A DNA stretch of 64,000 nucleotides, from positions 24,111 to 88,110 of the forward strand of contig NZ_NSEB01000018.1 in assembly GCF_002734215.1 (NCBI RefSeq), given 5' to 3'. Source of the DNA: Fredinandcohnia onubensis (GTDB lineage Bacteria; Bacillota; Bacilli; Bacillales; Bacillaceae_L). Shown one piece after another: positions 62,523 through 64,000 of this stretch (position 1 is the stretch's first letter; each line of letters opens with the position of its first letter). Under the pieces are notes generated by a model. It did not search any database, had not been told where the DNA came from, and saw only the letters and a program-made list of their open reading frames with translations. The translations under genes were made by a program, and so were the position numbers.

Positions 62523-63140
62523 TTATTTTAATTTTTGGAGATTTTTCTTCATTAGAGATGCTATTTGCATTTGATCGTGTTGTGAACTATTTTCTAAATG
62601 TTTTATAACTAACTCTTGTCGTTCAGTAGGATGATTTTGACTTAATTTGGCTTTTCCCTCGATCTTTGTGATGTTGATTCTGAACGCTACAATTCCTTTA
62701 CTCATCCCTTCTACATAACTGGGATCTACACCACTTAGATTGTATGTACTGTCAGGGCTTTCATATTTATTGACCAAGTCATTTAACGAATCAAACATGA
62801 CTTTCTTATCCTCAATAATTTCAAGCTTTCCATATATATGGATCGATACATAGTTCCAGGTAGGCACTGCCTTCGTTGTTTCGTACCAAGAAGGAGAAAT
62901 ATAGCAATGAGGACCTTGGAAAATCGCAAGTATTTGTTGATTCTCAACATCCAGCCATTGTTCGTTCGGACGTGCAAAATGCCCATATAAAGCATGTTCC
63001 GATTTATAAAACATCAATGGAAGATGGGTCGCATAGGGCTCCCCATTATATTGGGAAACCAAAGTTGCAAAGCTATGCTCCTTAATAAAATCATAGATCA
63101 CTTCTTCATCATCAATCCTAAAATATTTAGGTATATACAT
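62523..63140 (-). CDS. paiB: PaiB, FMN-binding regulator
   Basis: 205 residues. [38 protein letters not shown] and [14 protein letters not shown] are signatures of PaiB, a split-barrel FMN-binding protein which, with PaiA, represses sporulation and protease genes in B. subtilis. ATG at 63140 with AAAGGTGG, 28 bp after the paiA stop. Confidence 0.93.
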   Translation of the reverse strand: MYIPKYFRIDDEEVIYDFIKEHSFATLVSQYNGEPYATHLPLMFYKSEHALYGHFARPNEQWLDVENQQILAIFQGPHCYISPSWYETTKAVPTWNYVSIHIYGKLEIIEDKKVMFDSLNDLVNKYESPDSTYNLSGVDPSYVEGMSKGIVAFRINITKIEGKAKLSQNHPTERQELVIKHLENSSQHDQMQIASLMKKNLQKLK

Positions 63141-63168
63141 GAATATCCACCTTTCAATAAATGGCTCA

Positions 63169-63717
<549 letters not shown>

Positions 63718-63771
63718 TCACTCTTCCATACTAACATAATATTCCAACAATACGATTGAAAATTTCTACAT

Positions 63772-63801
63772 AAAAAGACGATCGGATTGATCGTCTTTTT
63801 T
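63772..63801. terminator. Bidirectional intrinsic terminator
   Basis: AAAAAGACGATC pairs with GATCGTCTTTTT. It lies upstream of paiA, so it probably ends a gene reading in from beyond the window. Confidence 0.85.
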
Positions 63802-63867
63802 ACTTATTTCACTATTTTATTGACTCTTTTTACACAAAGGTTGATGATACTACATTTATGCTGTGTT

Positions 63868-64000
63868 GCGGTATACCATTTATTCTTTCTCGGTCTTGTG
63901 ATATACCGTTTAGGCTCTTTGCGGTATACCTTTTATCGTTTCTCGAGCTTGTGATATACCGTTTAGGCCATTTGCGGGATAGCATTTATCGTTTCTCGAG
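63868..64000. repeat. 53-bp tandem repeat array (continues beyond window)
   Basis: Units starting GCGGTATACC begin at 63868, 63921 and 63974, each with TTTATCGTTTCTCGAG and TTGTGATATACCGTTTAGG. The period is exactly 53 bp. Confidence 0.88.

Noticed and set aside
63868..64000. CRISPR array at the window end
   Set aside because: No unique spacers between repeats; the whole 53-bp unit repeats.

Overview
The window looks like a chromosomal accessory region of a low-GC, endospore-forming Bacillaceae. Supporting signs are a YjcZ-type sporulation peptide, two DUF3231 proteins, a small spore-protein-like gene, a T-box leader, AGGAGG-type ribosome binding sites with frequent TTG/GTG starts, and families typical of Bacillus (PaiAB, CsaA, AzlCD, DUF2187, DUF421, DUF3189, CBO0543). 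No rRNA, tRNA, phage or transposase gene and no CRISPR array was seen. The species cannot be named from this sequence.

Layout. Positions 1-25,000 are mostly single minus-strand genes: a phospholipase C-like protein, DinB, two MDR oxidoreductases, a frameshifted methyltransferase, an SGNH hydrolase, VOC proteins, a frameshifted alpha/beta hydrolase, a nucleotidyltransferase, acetyltransferases, and diaminopropionate ammonia-lyase with a decayed RidA gene just upstream. At 19.3-25.2 kb lies a sugar locus: an AraC regulator divergent from a PTS-like EIIC-EIIA permease, a GH3 beta-glucosidase and an SDR. Positions 25.3-28.2 kb hold sporulation-type small genes, a large DUF3231 protein and a WGxxGxxG-CTERM protein. 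Positions 28.4-47 kb return to single accessory genes, including a second-type methionyl-tRNA synthetase behind a T-box leader but broken by an 8-bp tandem duplication, an azlCD exporter with a divergent XRE-cupin regulator, and a CarD-family regulator. Positions 46.7-57 kb hold a large membrane protein, a tandem hairpin array, a DUF421/DUF3189 operon, a PAS-GGDEF protein and plus-strand proteins of unknown role. Positions 57-63.7 kb hold CsaA, a MORN-like protein, GNAT and VOC proteins, oligoendopeptidase F and paiA-paiB.

The gene content is dominated by seven GNAT acetyltransferases, four VOC proteins, three alpha/beta hydrolases and oxidoreductases, mostly one gene per transcription unit. 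Many are followed by the same kind of element: a dispersed repeat of about 70-80 bp whose hairpin plus T-run reads as an intrinsic terminator for the minus-strand gene, with a conserved tail beyond the T-run. About fifteen copies, whole or partial, are visible. Three tandem arrays of about 53 bp and one of about 155 bp also occur.

The observations most worth a second look are: the permease with no EIIB domain and Tyr in place of the EIIA phospho-histidine, paired with a GH3 enzyme that needs no phosphorylated substrate; the terminator-like repeat family; the T-box-controlled but frameshifted MetRS; the RidA remnant beside the ammonia-lyase; and several small genes of fewer than 60 codons.
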